Of a stretch of DNA of 64,000 nucleotides, positions 57,097-64,000 are shown piece after piece (the first letter of the stretch is position 1; each line of letters starts with the position of its first letter). The notes under the pieces are model-generated. The model saw only the letters and a list, made by a program, of their open reading frames with translations, was not told the origin of the DNA and made no database searches. Position numbers and translations under genes: made by a program. The DNA is from Sphingomonas ginsengisoli An et al. 2013 (GTDB lineage: Bacteria > Pseudomonadota > Alphaproteobacteria > Sphingomonadales > Sphingomonadaceae): the NCBI RefSeq assembly GCF_009363895.1, contig NZ_CP045434.1, positions 2,560,501-2,624,500 on the forward strand. The letters run 5' to 3'.

Positions 57097-58455
57097 ATGG
57101 ATCAGCCCACCCCGACCGGAAAACTGCTTCGCGCGCTCGGTATCGCCGCACTGTTGTCGATCGGGATTTTCGTCACCTGGCTGATGATCAGCGACCGCCG
57201 CTCGCAATCGGACGAGGCGCGCTCGAGCATCGCCGCGGGGTGGGGCGAGCCGCAGGTGATTGCCGGGCCCGAGCTCAGCATTCCGTTCAAGACCATCAGC
57301 GCGGCGACCACCGATGCCAATGGGAAGATCGTCAGCGGGCCCGAGACGGTCGAGCGGCGGCTGATCGTCGCGCCGCAGGGGGTCGATGCGGCGACGCGGA
57401 TCGCGCCCGAGCGCCGGGCCCGGTCGATCTATGAGGTGGTGGTCTATCATGCCGACACGCAAGGCCGCGCGACCTTTGCGCTGCCGAGCGACCTGACCCG
57501 GCTCGGCGTGCCGGCGGGGTCGCTCGAACTCAATCGGGCCGAACTGCACTTCGGGGTCAGCGATAGCCGGGGCCTCAGCGCCAATCCGCTGGTGCGGGTC
57601 GGCGGGAAAGCGCTTCCGCTTGGGCCGGGCGGGGGGACCAGCATGGTCAATGGCGGATTCTATGCGCCGATCGACCTGACGCAGCTCGACCCGGCGCGCT
57701 TCTCGGTCGACTTCTCCTTCGCGCTGCGCGGCAACGGCTCGTTCGCCTTCATGCCGCGGGCGGGCGACACCGCGTGGAAATTGAGCTCGACCTGGGCGAA
57801 CCCGAGCTTCACCGGCGGCTTCCTCCCCGAGCAGCGCCAGGTGGCCAAGGACGGCTTCACCGCTGCCTATCGGATCGGCAACCTCGCGCTCGGCCGCTCG
57901 CTGCTGTTCATCGAGGGGGACGAGAAGGGGAATTCGAGCGACGAGGCGGTGAGCCAGGCGCGCGCCGGGGTCGACCTGATGCAGCCGGTCGATCTCTACA
58001 GCCAGGTCGACCGGGCGACGAAATACGGCTTCCTGTTCATCGGCTTCACCTTCCTGGCGTTCCTGCTGTTCGACATCATCGGCGGGGTGCGCGTGGTGGC
58101 GATCGAATATCTGCTCGCCGGGGCGGCGCTGGTGCTGTTCTTCGTGCTGCTGCTGGCGTTTGCCGAGGTGATCGGCTTTGCCGCCGCCTACGTCGTCGCC
58201 GCGGGCGCGATCGCCGCGCTCAACACGGCTTATTCGGCGGCGGTGCTGGGGAGCTGGCGGCGCGGGCTGGTGATCGGGGCGATCCTCGCCGCGCTCTATG
58301 CCGTGCTCTACGTCCTGCTCAGCCTCGAGGCCTATGCGCTGCTGATCGGCGCGCTGCTGCTGCTCGTCGCGCTGGCGGGGACGATGTACGTCACCCGCCG
58401 GCTCGACTGGACCGGGGAGCGGCGGCGGGTGGCGGAGGAAGCGGCGCCGCTTTGA
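57097..58455 (+). CDS. creD: Inner-membrane protein CreD
   Basis: 452 residues. N-terminal helix (LGIAALLSIGIFVTWLMI) followed by a large periplasmic domain, then five or six helices in the C-terminal quarter starting YGFLFIGFTFLAFLLFDII. RARSIYEVVVYHAD and KYGFLFIG are typical CreD blocks. In enterobacteria and pseudomonads CreD is controlled by the CreBC two-component system and affects envelope stability; no creBC is visible here. The ATG at 57097 has GGAG at suitable distance. The LOG gene follows 35 bp later. Confidence 0.92.
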   Translation: MDQPTPTGKLLRALGIAALLSIGIFVTWLMISDRRSQSDEARSSIAAGWGEPQVIAGPELSIPFKTISAATTDANGKIVSGPETVERRLIVAPQGVDAATRIAPERRARSIYEVVVYHADTQGRATFALPSDLTRLGVPAGSLELNRAELHFGVSDSRGLSANPLVRVGGKALPLGPGGGTSMVNGGFYAPIDLTQLDPARFSVDFSFALRGNGSFAFMPRAGDTAWKLSSTWANPSFTGGFLPEQRQVAKDGFTAAYRIGNLALGRSLLFIEGDEKGNSSDEAVSQARAGVDLMQPVDLYSQVDRATKYGFLFIGFTFLAFLLFDIIGGVRVVAIEYLLAGAALVLFFVLLLAFAEVIGFAAAYVVAAGAIAALNTAYSAAVLGSWRRGLVIGAILAALYAVLYVLLSLEAYALLIGALLLLVALAGTMYVTRRLDWTGERRRVAEEAAPL

Positions 58456-58490
58456 CGCCGCGCGCAAAGGGGAATAGGCGCCGTCCGCTT

Positions 58491-59372
58491 ATGACTGATC
58501 CTGTTCCCCCCAAGCGTATCTTTCCCAATGCGAAGGTCGACGCCGAAGCCGCCAAGCATATCCCGTCGTCGCCGCAGACGGAGGACGCCGCCTACACGCT
58601 GGCGTTCCAGGACAAGGACTTCCTGCTGCGGCCCGATCTCCGGCCGGTGCGCTTCCAGCTCGAGCTGTTGAAGCCCGAGCTGCTGCTCGACGAGCAGAAG
58701 ATCGGCTCGACCTTCGTCTTCTACGGCTCGGCGCGGGTGCCCGAGCCGGCCAAGGCCGAGGCGCTGCTCGCGGCGGCGCGGACCGACGAGCAGAAGGTCA
58801 TCGCCGAGCGGCTCAAGGCCAAGTCGCATTATTACGAGGTTGCGCGCGAGCTGGCGCGGCTGGTCAGCCGGACCGAGCCCGACGACGAGGGCAAGCGCCA
58901 CTTCGTGGTCTGCTCAGGGGGCGGCCCGAGCTTCATGGAAGCCGCCAACCGCGGCGCCGCCGACGAGGGGGCGGAGTCGATCGGCTTGAACATCGTGCTG
59001 CCGCACGAGCAATTGCCCAACCCCTATGTGACCCCGCACCTCAGTTTCCAGTTCCACTACTTCGCCTTGAGGAAGATGCACTTCCTGCTGCGCGCGCGGG
59101 CGGTGGCGGTGTTCCCGGGCGGGTTCGGGACGTTCGACGAGATGTTCGAGCTGTTGACGCTCATCCAGACGGGCAAGGTGCGGCCGCTGCCGATCCTGCT
59201 CTACGGGCGCGAGTTCTGGAACCGGGTGGTCAATTTCGAGGCGCTGGTCGAGGAGGGCGTGATCAGCGCCCGCGACCTCGACCTCATCACCTGGTGCGAG
59301 ACGGCCGAGGAAGGCTGGGCCGCGGTGTGCGACCATTATGCCGAGGCCGAGCAGCGCGCGGCGGCCGAATAG
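58491..59372 (+). CDS. LOG-family protein (nucleotide 5'-monophosphate phosphoribohydrolase-like)
   Basis: 293 residues. The LOG motif is PGGFGTFDE near the middle-to-end, and the nucleotide loop is VVCSGGGPSFMEAANRGA; the N-terminal 100 residues form an extra segment seen in long (type II) LOG proteins. Short LOG proteins release cytokinin bases from nucleotides; long ones act as AMP/nucleotide hydrolases. The exact substrate here is unknown. ATG at 58491, no strong ribosome site. Cytoplasmic; probably co-transcribed with creD, without known functional link. Confidence 0.87.
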   Translation: MTDPVPPKRIFPNAKVDAEAAKHIPSSPQTEDAAYTLAFQDKDFLLRPDLRPVRFQLELLKPELLLDEQKIGSTFVFYGSARVPEPAKAEALLAAARTDEQKVIAERLKAKSHYYEVARELARLVSRTEPDDEGKRHFVVCSGGGPSFMEAANRGAADEGAESIGLNIVLPHEQLPNPYVTPHLSFQFHYFALRKMHFLLRARAVAVFPGGFGTFDEMFELLTLIQTGKVRPLPILLYGREFWNRVVNFEALVEEGVISARDLDLITWCETAEEGWAAVCDHYAEAEQRAAAE

Positions 59373-59409
59373 GTCTCGGCGCCGCCGGTAAGTGGCGGCG
59401 CTTTTACCC

Positions 59410-60165
59410 TTACTTCTTGTTGTTGGCGGGGCTGGCCTTCTGGGTCGGCGACGGGCCGGTCAGCTTGGAGGCGCCTTCGCCACCGATGCTGCCCTGGCCG
59501 GCCGTGGCCGCCTGCTGCTCGTTGAGCACCGGCTGGTCCTTGGCCTTCTGCGCGCCGGCCGAGGCATTCTCGGCAGCCGCCTTGGCGCCCGCCGCGGCGG
59601 GAGTCGCGCCGCCGGCCTTGGCGTCGGCACCGGCCGCGGGGGCCGCCGGCATCGGCAGCGGCGACGGGCTCTTGCTGTTCAAAAAGGCGATGACGTTGGC
59701 GCGCTCCTCGGGGTTGCTGAGGCCGGCGAAGGTCATCTTGGTGCCGGGCGCATACTTCTTCGGGCTGGTCAGCCACTGGTTGAGCGTGTCCCAGTTCCAG
59801 GTGCCGCCCTTGCCGCTCAGCGCCGGCGACCAGGCGAAGCCGCGGCCCGAACCGGCCGGCTCACCGACGACGTGATAGAGGTTGGGGCCGAGGCCGTTGG
59901 GCTGGCCCTGCTCGATCGTGTGGCAGGCCTGGCACTTCTTGAACACGTCGGCGCCCTTGGCCGGGTCGGCCTTGGCGAGATAGAATTCGATCGGCTGCTC
60001 GGCGGCGGCGCCGGCGTCGCCCTCCTGGACCACGCCCTCGATCGGGAAGCCCATCTTCTCCGGCCGCTCATTATTGAAATATTCTCCGGCCAGCAGCGAG
60101 CCGCCAAGGGCGACAATGCCAGCGCCGAGGACCCAGCCAGCGATGGTGTTCGAGGTGTCCTTCAT
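59410..60165 (-). CDS. Membrane-anchored cytochrome c (mono-haem)
   Basis: 251 residues. An N-terminal uncleaved helix (IAGWVLGAGIVALGGSLLAGEYF) anchors a class I cytochrome c: haem site CQACH, GPNLYHVVGEPAG, and the Met ligand in PGTKMTFAGL. After about residue 180 comes a long Ala/Pro/Gly/Gln-rich tail (AAGADAKAGGATPAAAGAK...) that looks disordered. The layout matches the cytochrome c552/CycM type that passes electrons from bc1 to terminal oxidases in alphaproteobacteria. ATG at 60165. Confidence 0.9.
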   Translation of the reverse strand: MKDTSNTIAGWVLGAGIVALGGSLLAGEYFNNERPEKMGFPIEGVVQEGDAGAAAEQPIEFYLAKADPAKGADVFKKCQACHTIEQGQPNGLGPNLYHVVGEPAGSGRGFAWSPALSGKGGTWNWDTLNQWLTSPKKYAPGTKMTFAGLSNPEERANVIAFLNSKSPSPLPMPAAPAAGADAKAGGATPAAAGAKAAAENASAGAQKAKDQPVLNEQQAATAGQGSIGGEGASKLTGPSPTQKASPANNKK

Positions 60166-60235
60166 GGAGAATGCGGTTCCGGAAAAGAGGGGAAGAATAT
60201 GGCTGGCGCCCCTTTAGAGAGGGCGTGCCAATCGT

Positions 60236-61081
60236 TCAAGCCAACAGCCAGTGCTCGAGCAGCGTCCGGGCGATGGCGAAGGGCGGCGGGGGGATGAACG
60301 CGGCGTCGGGCGCGCCGGCCAAGGCGGCGGCGACCTCGGAACGGGTGAACCAGCGCGCATCCTCGAGTTCGGTCACGTCGACGGTGATCGCGTCGCCCTC
60401 CGCCCGCGCGGCGCAGCCGATCATCAGCGAGGAGGGGAACGGCCACGGCTGGCTGGCGAGGTAGCGGACGTCTCTGACAGTGACGCCGGCCTCCTCGAAC
60501 AGCTCGCGGGCGACGGCGGCCTCGATCGTCTCGCCGACCTCGAGGAAGCCGGCCAGCGCCGAATAGCGGCCGGGCGGATATTGCGGCTGGCGGCCGAGCA
60601 GGAGGCGGTCGTCATGCTCGGCTAACATGATCACCACCGGGTCGACGCGGGGGTAATGTTCGGCCTGGCATGCGGGGCACTGCCGCGACCAGCCGCCGCG
60701 GACCACGTCGGTGGCGTGGCCGCAATTGGCGCAGAAACGATGGCGGCGGTGCCAGCTCGACAGCGACAGCGCGGCGGCGAACAAGGGCGCGTCGCTGGCG
60801 GAGAGGTGGGCGAGCGCGTTGAAGCGGGCGCGCAGGTCGCCGTCGAAGTCGAGCGCCGGCGAGTAGCGCGGGGCGCCGTCGGCGAGGCCGAGGAAGAGGT
60901 CGGGCTGGGCCAGCGGCTGCCACTGCAGACGGCCGGCATTGTCGATCGCGGGGAGGCCGTCGGCCCAGACCAGCTCAAGCGCGCGAGAGTCGTCCTTGAG
61001 GCGGGCGAGTTCGTCGGGCTGGCCGCGCAGGGCGTCGGCGCGGTCGAGCCCGGGGCCGGCGAAGAAGGCGTCAGGCAGCAA
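60236..61081 (-). CDS. nudC: NADH pyrophosphatase / NUDIX hydrolase
   Basis: 281 residues. It contains the NudC zinc finger (FCANCG ... CPACQ) and a downstream Nudix box ending in ELFEEAGV, beginning GFLEVGE; the SQPWPFPSSLM motif after it identifies NAD(H)-type members. It cleaves NADH or removes NAD caps from RNA. Start: a TTG at 61081 with GGGAG 7 bp upstream is preferred; the long upstream frame is Arg/Pro-rich antisense-like sequence. It overlaps the mutY stop by 11 bp, so the two genes are coupled. Confidence 0.88.
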   Translation of the reverse strand: MLPDAFFAGPGLDRADALRGQPDELARLKDDSRALELVWADGLPAIDNAGRLQWQPLAQPDLFLGLADGAPRYSPALDFDGDLRARFNALAHLSASDAPLFAAALSLSSWHRRHRFCANCGHATDVVRGGWSRQCPACQAEHYPRVDPVVIMLAEHDDRLLLGRQPQYPPGRYSALAGFLEVGETIEAAVARELFEEAGVTVRDVRYLASQPWPFPSSLMIGCAARAEGDAITVDVTELEDARWFTRSEVAAALAGAPDAAFIPPPPFAIARTLLEHWLLA

Positions 61082-62066
61082 GGCGCGGCTCCCGTTCGGC
61101 GGCGAGCGCGGCCTCGACCGCGCGGCGGTAGAGGGTCGGCAGGCCGGCCTCGGCAAGCGTGGCGAGTGGCTGCCACCAGCCGTCGCCCTCGGGCTCGCCG
61201 CGCGGGACGACCAGCAGGTCGAGGGTGAAATGGGTGAAGCCGTGCCGATGAACCGCGAGCGGGTTGGCCGCGGGGCGCGCCTCGCTCCACTCGGGGCCGG
61301 GCAAGGCGGCCATTCCGCCGAGCAGGCCGGTGGCGGGGCGGCGGGTCAACCAGAGCGCGTCGTCGCGGCGGATCCACCAGGCGAGGCCGAAGCGGTGCGG
61401 GCGGTCCTTCTTGGCCTTGCGCGCGGGGATGTCCTCGGGGCGGCCGAGCGCGGCGGCGCGGCAGTCGGGCTGTAGCGGACAGCGGTCGCACAGCGGCTGG
61501 CGCGGGCGGCAGATGGTCGCGCCCAGGTCCATGCAGGCCTGCGCGAAATCGCCCGCGCGGCCCGTGGGCCACCAGTCACGCGCCGCTTCGGCGACCGCGC
61601 CGCGATCGGCGAGGCCGAAGACGCGCGCGACGACGCGCTCGACATTGGTGTCGATCGGCACCGCATCCTCGCCGAAGGCGATCGCCGCCACCGCCGCGGC
61701 GGTATAGGCGCCGAGGCCGGGAAGCTGGCGCAGCTCCGCCTCGCTCGCCGGGAAGCCGCCGCGTGCCGCCACTGCGCGGGCGCAGGCGATGAGGTTGCGG
61801 GCGCGGGCGTAATAGCCGAGCCCGGCCCACTCGCCGAGGATGTCCTCGTCGCTGGCGGCGGCGAGCGCCTCGACGGTCGGCCAGCGCTCGAGGAAGCGAC
61901 GGTAGCGCGGGGTGACAGTGGCCACCGTGGTCTGCTGGAGCATGACCTCGGAGAGCCACACCCGGTAGGGGTCCTGGCGCGGGGCGCCCGGCGGGGCGCG
62001 CCAGGGCAGGTCCCGCGCGGCCTTAGAATAATAGTGGAGAAGTCGGTCCGCCGCCTTTGCGTGCAT
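61071..62066 (-). CDS. mutY: A/G-specific adenine glycosylase
   Basis: 331 residues. Helix-hairpin-helix LPGLGAYTAAAVAAIAFGE with the catalytic Asp in DTNVERV; the 4Fe-4S cluster is C-x6-C-x2-C-x5-C in CRPRQPLCDRCPLQPDC. A C-terminal Nudix-like domain recognises 8-oxoG. It removes A opposite 8-oxoguanine. ATG at 62066. Divergent from dciA (27 bp). Confidence 0.95.
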   Translation of the reverse strand: MHAKAADRLLHYYSKAARDLPWRAPPGAPRQDPYRVWLSEVMLQQTTVATVTPRYRRFLERWPTVEALAAASDEDILGEWAGLGYYARARNLIACARAVAARGGFPASEAELRQLPGLGAYTAAAVAAIAFGEDAVPIDTNVERVVARVFGLADRGAVAEAARDWWPTGRAGDFAQACMDLGATICRPRQPLCDRCPLQPDCRAAALGRPEDIPARKAKKDRPHRFGLAWWIRRDDALWLTRRPATGLLGGMAALPGPEWSEARPAANPLAVHRHGFTHFTLDLLVVPRGEPEGDGWWQPLATLAEAGLPTLYRRAVEAALAAEREPRLAA

Positions 62067-62093
62067 GGGGGCCCTATGGCATGAGCCGGAGCG

Positions 62094-62654
62094 ATGGCCA
62101 AACCCCTCTATCCCCATGGCAAAGCCAGCGACGCGCCGCGCCAGAATCGCGCGCGGGCGGCGGGTGAGATGGTGACCGCGATCGGCGGGATGGCCTTCAA
62201 GCGCTTCGGCTTCGTCCAGGGGCAGGTGGTCAGCCGCTGGCCCGAGATCGTCGGCGAGCGCTACGCCAAGGTGTCGGCGCCCGAATCGATCCGCTTCCCC
62301 GCCGGGCGCAAGGACGGCGGCACGCTGACGCTGGTGGTCGAAGGCTCGCACGCTCCGGTGATGCAGCATCTGGCGCCGACCATCGTCGAGCGGGTCAACC
62401 GCTTCTTCGGCCATCCCGCGGTGGCGCGCATCCAGTTCCGCCAGGGTCGCCTGCCCAAGGCCGAACCGCGCCGTGCGGTTGCGCCTGCGGCGGCGCCCCG
62501 CGAGCTTGGGCCGGGGCTGCGCGAGATCGGCGATCCCGAGCTGAAGGCGGTGCTCGAATCGCTCGCCGGGCGGCTCGACCCCGCCGAGCGGCCGGCCGAG
62601 CCGGAGCGGCCCAACCCGCTCGCTATCTTCACCAACATCCCGAAGGTCCGCTGA
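62094..62654 (+). CDS. dciA: DciA/DUF721 replicative-helicase operator
   Basis: 186 residues. The DUF721 (KH-like) core is at about 38-120: VVSRWPEIVGERYAKVSAPESIRF cut as SRWPEIVGERYAKVSAPE, then LVVEGSHAPVMQHLAPTIVERVNRFFG. The C-terminal part is charged and Pro-rich. DciA helps load or activate the replicative helicase in bacteria without DnaC. Between mutY and a DsbA-like gene, an arrangement common in alphaproteobacteria. Confidence 0.9.
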   Translation: MAKPLYPHGKASDAPRQNRARAAGEMVTAIGGMAFKRFGFVQGQVVSRWPEIVGERYAKVSAPESIRFPAGRKDGGTLTLVVEGSHAPVMQHLAPTIVERVNRFFGHPAVARIQFRQGRLPKAEPRRAVAPAAAPRELGPGLREIGDPELKAVLESLAGRLDPAERPAEPERPNPLAIFTNIPKVR

Positions 62655-62660
62655 ACCACC

Positions 62661-63413
62661 ATGAAGATCATCGCGTTGCTTGCCGCCGTTGCGGTGCTGG
62701 CCGGCTGTTCGGGCGGCAAGGGCAATGACAGTGCCAAGGCGGACGCAGGTCCGCCGGCGCCGATCGCCGCGCCGAACGGGGGCGACTGGACCCAGACCGT
62801 CACCAAGACGAGCGAGGGCGGGATGCTGATGGGCAATCCCAATGCCAAAGTGAAGGTGGTCGAATTCTCCTCGATGACCTGCCCGCATTGCGCGCATTTC
62901 TCGGAAAACGGGACGCCCAAGCTGGTCGCCCAATACGTCAAGACGGGCCAGGTCTCGTTCGAGTTGCGCAACTTCGTCCGCGATCCGCTCGACATTGCGA
63001 TGGCGCTGGTCACGCGCTGCGCGGGGGCGAGCGCGCAGTTCTTCACGCTGACCGACGCGATGTACAAGGACCAGACGGCGATGTTCGAGCGGGTGCAGGC
63101 GGTGCCGCAGGCGACGCTGCAAGGGCTCGCCAGCCTGCCGCCGGCGCAGCAGTTCCAGCGCTATGCCGATTATGCCGGGCTGCCCGCTTTCGCCGCGCAG
63201 CATGGGCTGCCCTCGGCGAAGACCAGCCAGTGCCTCGCCAATGCGGCCGAGACGCAGCAATTGGTGGCGATGAACAGCGACGCGGTGTCGAATTACCAGA
63301 TCGAGGGGACGCCGACCTTCCTCATCAACAACCGGGTCCAGCAGATGCCCGGCATCGCCGAGGACAAGGTGTGGGATACGCTCGAGCAACGGATCAAGGA
63401 CGCGCTGGCCTGA
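62661..63413 (+). CDS. DsbA-like thiol-disulfide oxidoreductase, lipoprotein
   Basis: 250 residues. Lipobox LAGCSGG near residue 15 suggests a lipid-anchored periplasmic protein. Thioredoxin fold of the DsbA type: FSSMTCPHCAHF (CPHC active site), a helical insertion, and the cis-Pro motif GTPTFLINN near the end. It probably introduces or isomerises disulfides in exported proteins. 6 bp after dciA; smc follows 27 bp later. Confidence 0.9.
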   Translation: MKIIALLAAVAVLAGCSGGKGNDSAKADAGPPAPIAAPNGGDWTQTVTKTSEGGMLMGNPNAKVKVVEFSSMTCPHCAHFSENGTPKLVAQYVKTGQVSFELRNFVRDPLDIAMALVTRCAGASAQFFTLTDAMYKDQTAMFERVQAVPQATLQGLASLPPAQQFQRYADYAGLPAFAAQHGLPSAKTSQCLANAAETQQLVAMNSDAVSNYQIEGTPTFLINNRVQQMPGIAEDKVWDTLEQRIKDALA

Positions 63414-63440
63414 GGGCCGCCAGCGCCGGGGGGTGAACAG

Positions 63441-64000
63441 GTGCGGTTTCGCCGGCTGAAACTCAGCGGCTTCAAGAGCTTCGTGGAACCGGCCGAGCTG
63501 CGCATCGAGCCGGGGCTGACGGGGATTGTCGGGCCCAACGGCTGCGGCAAGTCGAACCTGCTCGAGGCGATGCGCTGGGTGATGGGCGAGGGCAGCCCCA
63601 AGAGCTTGCGCGGCGGGGGCATGGAGGACGTGATCTTCGCCGGCACCGCGAGCCGGCCGGCGCGCGATTTCGCCGAAGTGTCGCTGCTGCTCGACGCCAG
63701 CGACGGCCCCGAACATGAGGTAACCCGGCGGATCGAGCGCGGCGCGGGCTCGGCCTACCGGCTCGACGGGCGCGACGTGCGGCAGAAGGATGTGGCGCTG
63801 CTCTTCGCCGATGCGGCGACGGGCGCGCATTCGCCGGCGCTGGTCAGCCAGGGGCGGATCGGGGCGATCATCGCCGCCAAACCCGCCGAGCGGCGCCAGA
63901 TGCTCGAGGAAGCGGCGGGGATCGCCGGGCTCCACGCGCGGCGCAAGGACGCCGAGACCAAGCTCAGGGCAACCGAGACCAACCTCCAGCGGCTCGACGA
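63441..64000 (+). CDS. smc: Chromosome segregation protein SMC (N-terminal part; gene runs off window)
   Basis: The visible 186 residues hold the N-terminal head: [18 protein letters not shown], Walker [21 protein letters not shown], the [15 protein letters not shown] stretch, [12 protein letters not shown] (Q-loop region), and the start of the coiled coil ([21 protein letters not shown]). Start is a GTG at 63441 with GGGGG upstream, giving [13 protein letters not shown], the family opening. SMC compacts and separates chromosomes. The gene continues beyond 64000. Confidence 0.95.
   Translation, partial: MRFRRLKLSGFKSFVEPAELRIEPGLTGIVGPNGCGKSNLLEAMRWVMGEGSPKSLRGGGMEDVIFAGTASRPARDFAEVSLLLDASDGPEHEVTRRIERGAGSAYRLDGRDVRQKDVALLFADAATGAHSPALVSQGRIGAIIAAKPAERRQMLEEAAGIAGLHARRKDAETKLRATETNLQRLD

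Overview
The window is high-GC DNA (roughly two thirds G+C by eye) with densely packed genes. It looks like chromosomal sequence from an alphaproteobacterium of the order Sphingomonadales (Sphingomonas or a close relative). The evidence is the gene content and order: GapR/DUF2312 beside pyk; mutY-nudC and dciA-dsbA-like-smc; yajC-secD-secF; hslVU; an SDR / class B3 metallo-hydrolase / prmA string; a UrcA-family protein; a class I PHA synthase; and several small palindromic repeat families of the kind that litter sphingomonad intergenic DNA. No phage, plasmid or CRISPR signature is visible.

Layout. 1-4040: yebC (cut by the window edge), a CPBP protease, gapR, pyk and a histidine phosphatase. 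4070-4172: a gene-free 103-bp inverted-repeat element. 4187-8736: a two-gene surface-glycan operon in which both products are fusions (GT-like + UDP-galactopyranose mutase; GH1-like + RmlD-like reductase). 8931-9113: a KGG stress protein. 9261-11668: the propionyl-CoA to methylmalonyl-CoA step (pccB, mce), split by a small cassette carrying a GIY-YIG nuclease bounded by the same 28-bp inverted repeats as the empty element at 4070. 11679-14198: phaC and a hypothetical gene broken by one in-frame stop. 14299-18720: a TRIC/UPF0126 channel, an EF-hand protein, a polytopic membrane protein, an aminotransferase and a small exported protein. 18916-28240: a more accessory stretch with a MASE1-PAS-GGDEF diguanylate cyclase, an SGNH hydrolase, two unknown genes each preceded by a shared hairpin repeat, an aspartyl protease, a DUF2946 / outer-membrane / TlpA group that may handle copper, a PilZ protein, DUF2721 and a lipoprotein. 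28323-31217: glpX, recJ and tRNA-Glu. 31267-35575: divergent GH92 and GH47 alpha-mannosidases and a small membrane protein. 35647-40816: phospholipase D, an alpha/beta hydrolase, hslVU and a TIGR02117 protein. 40867-46483: tRNA-Pro, yajC-secDF, bamD, recN. 46480-49104: sdhCDA with no sdhB behind it. 49271-50611: a soluble chemoreceptor behind a CtrA-like box. 50774-53266: SDR, B3 metallo-beta-lactamase fold, prmA. 53263-60165: UrcA, ligA, DUF1697, dienelactone hydrolase, creD, LOG protein, membrane-anchored cytochrome c. 60236-64000: nudC, mutY, dciA, a DsbA-like lipoprotein and the start of smc.

Most of the window is housekeeping: protein export, DNA repair and segregation, central carbon metabolism and proteostasis. 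The most notable non-housekeeping features are (a) the GIY-YIG/inverted-repeat cassette and its empty counterpart, which look like a full-length and a gene-less form of one small mobile element; (b) the pair of fused glycan-enzyme genes; (c) a composite palindromic repeat at 50627-50728 in which one repeat family sits inside another; and (d) operator-like direct repeats upstream of the UrcA gene. All functional statements rest on reading motifs and family resemblance by eye; no database search was run.
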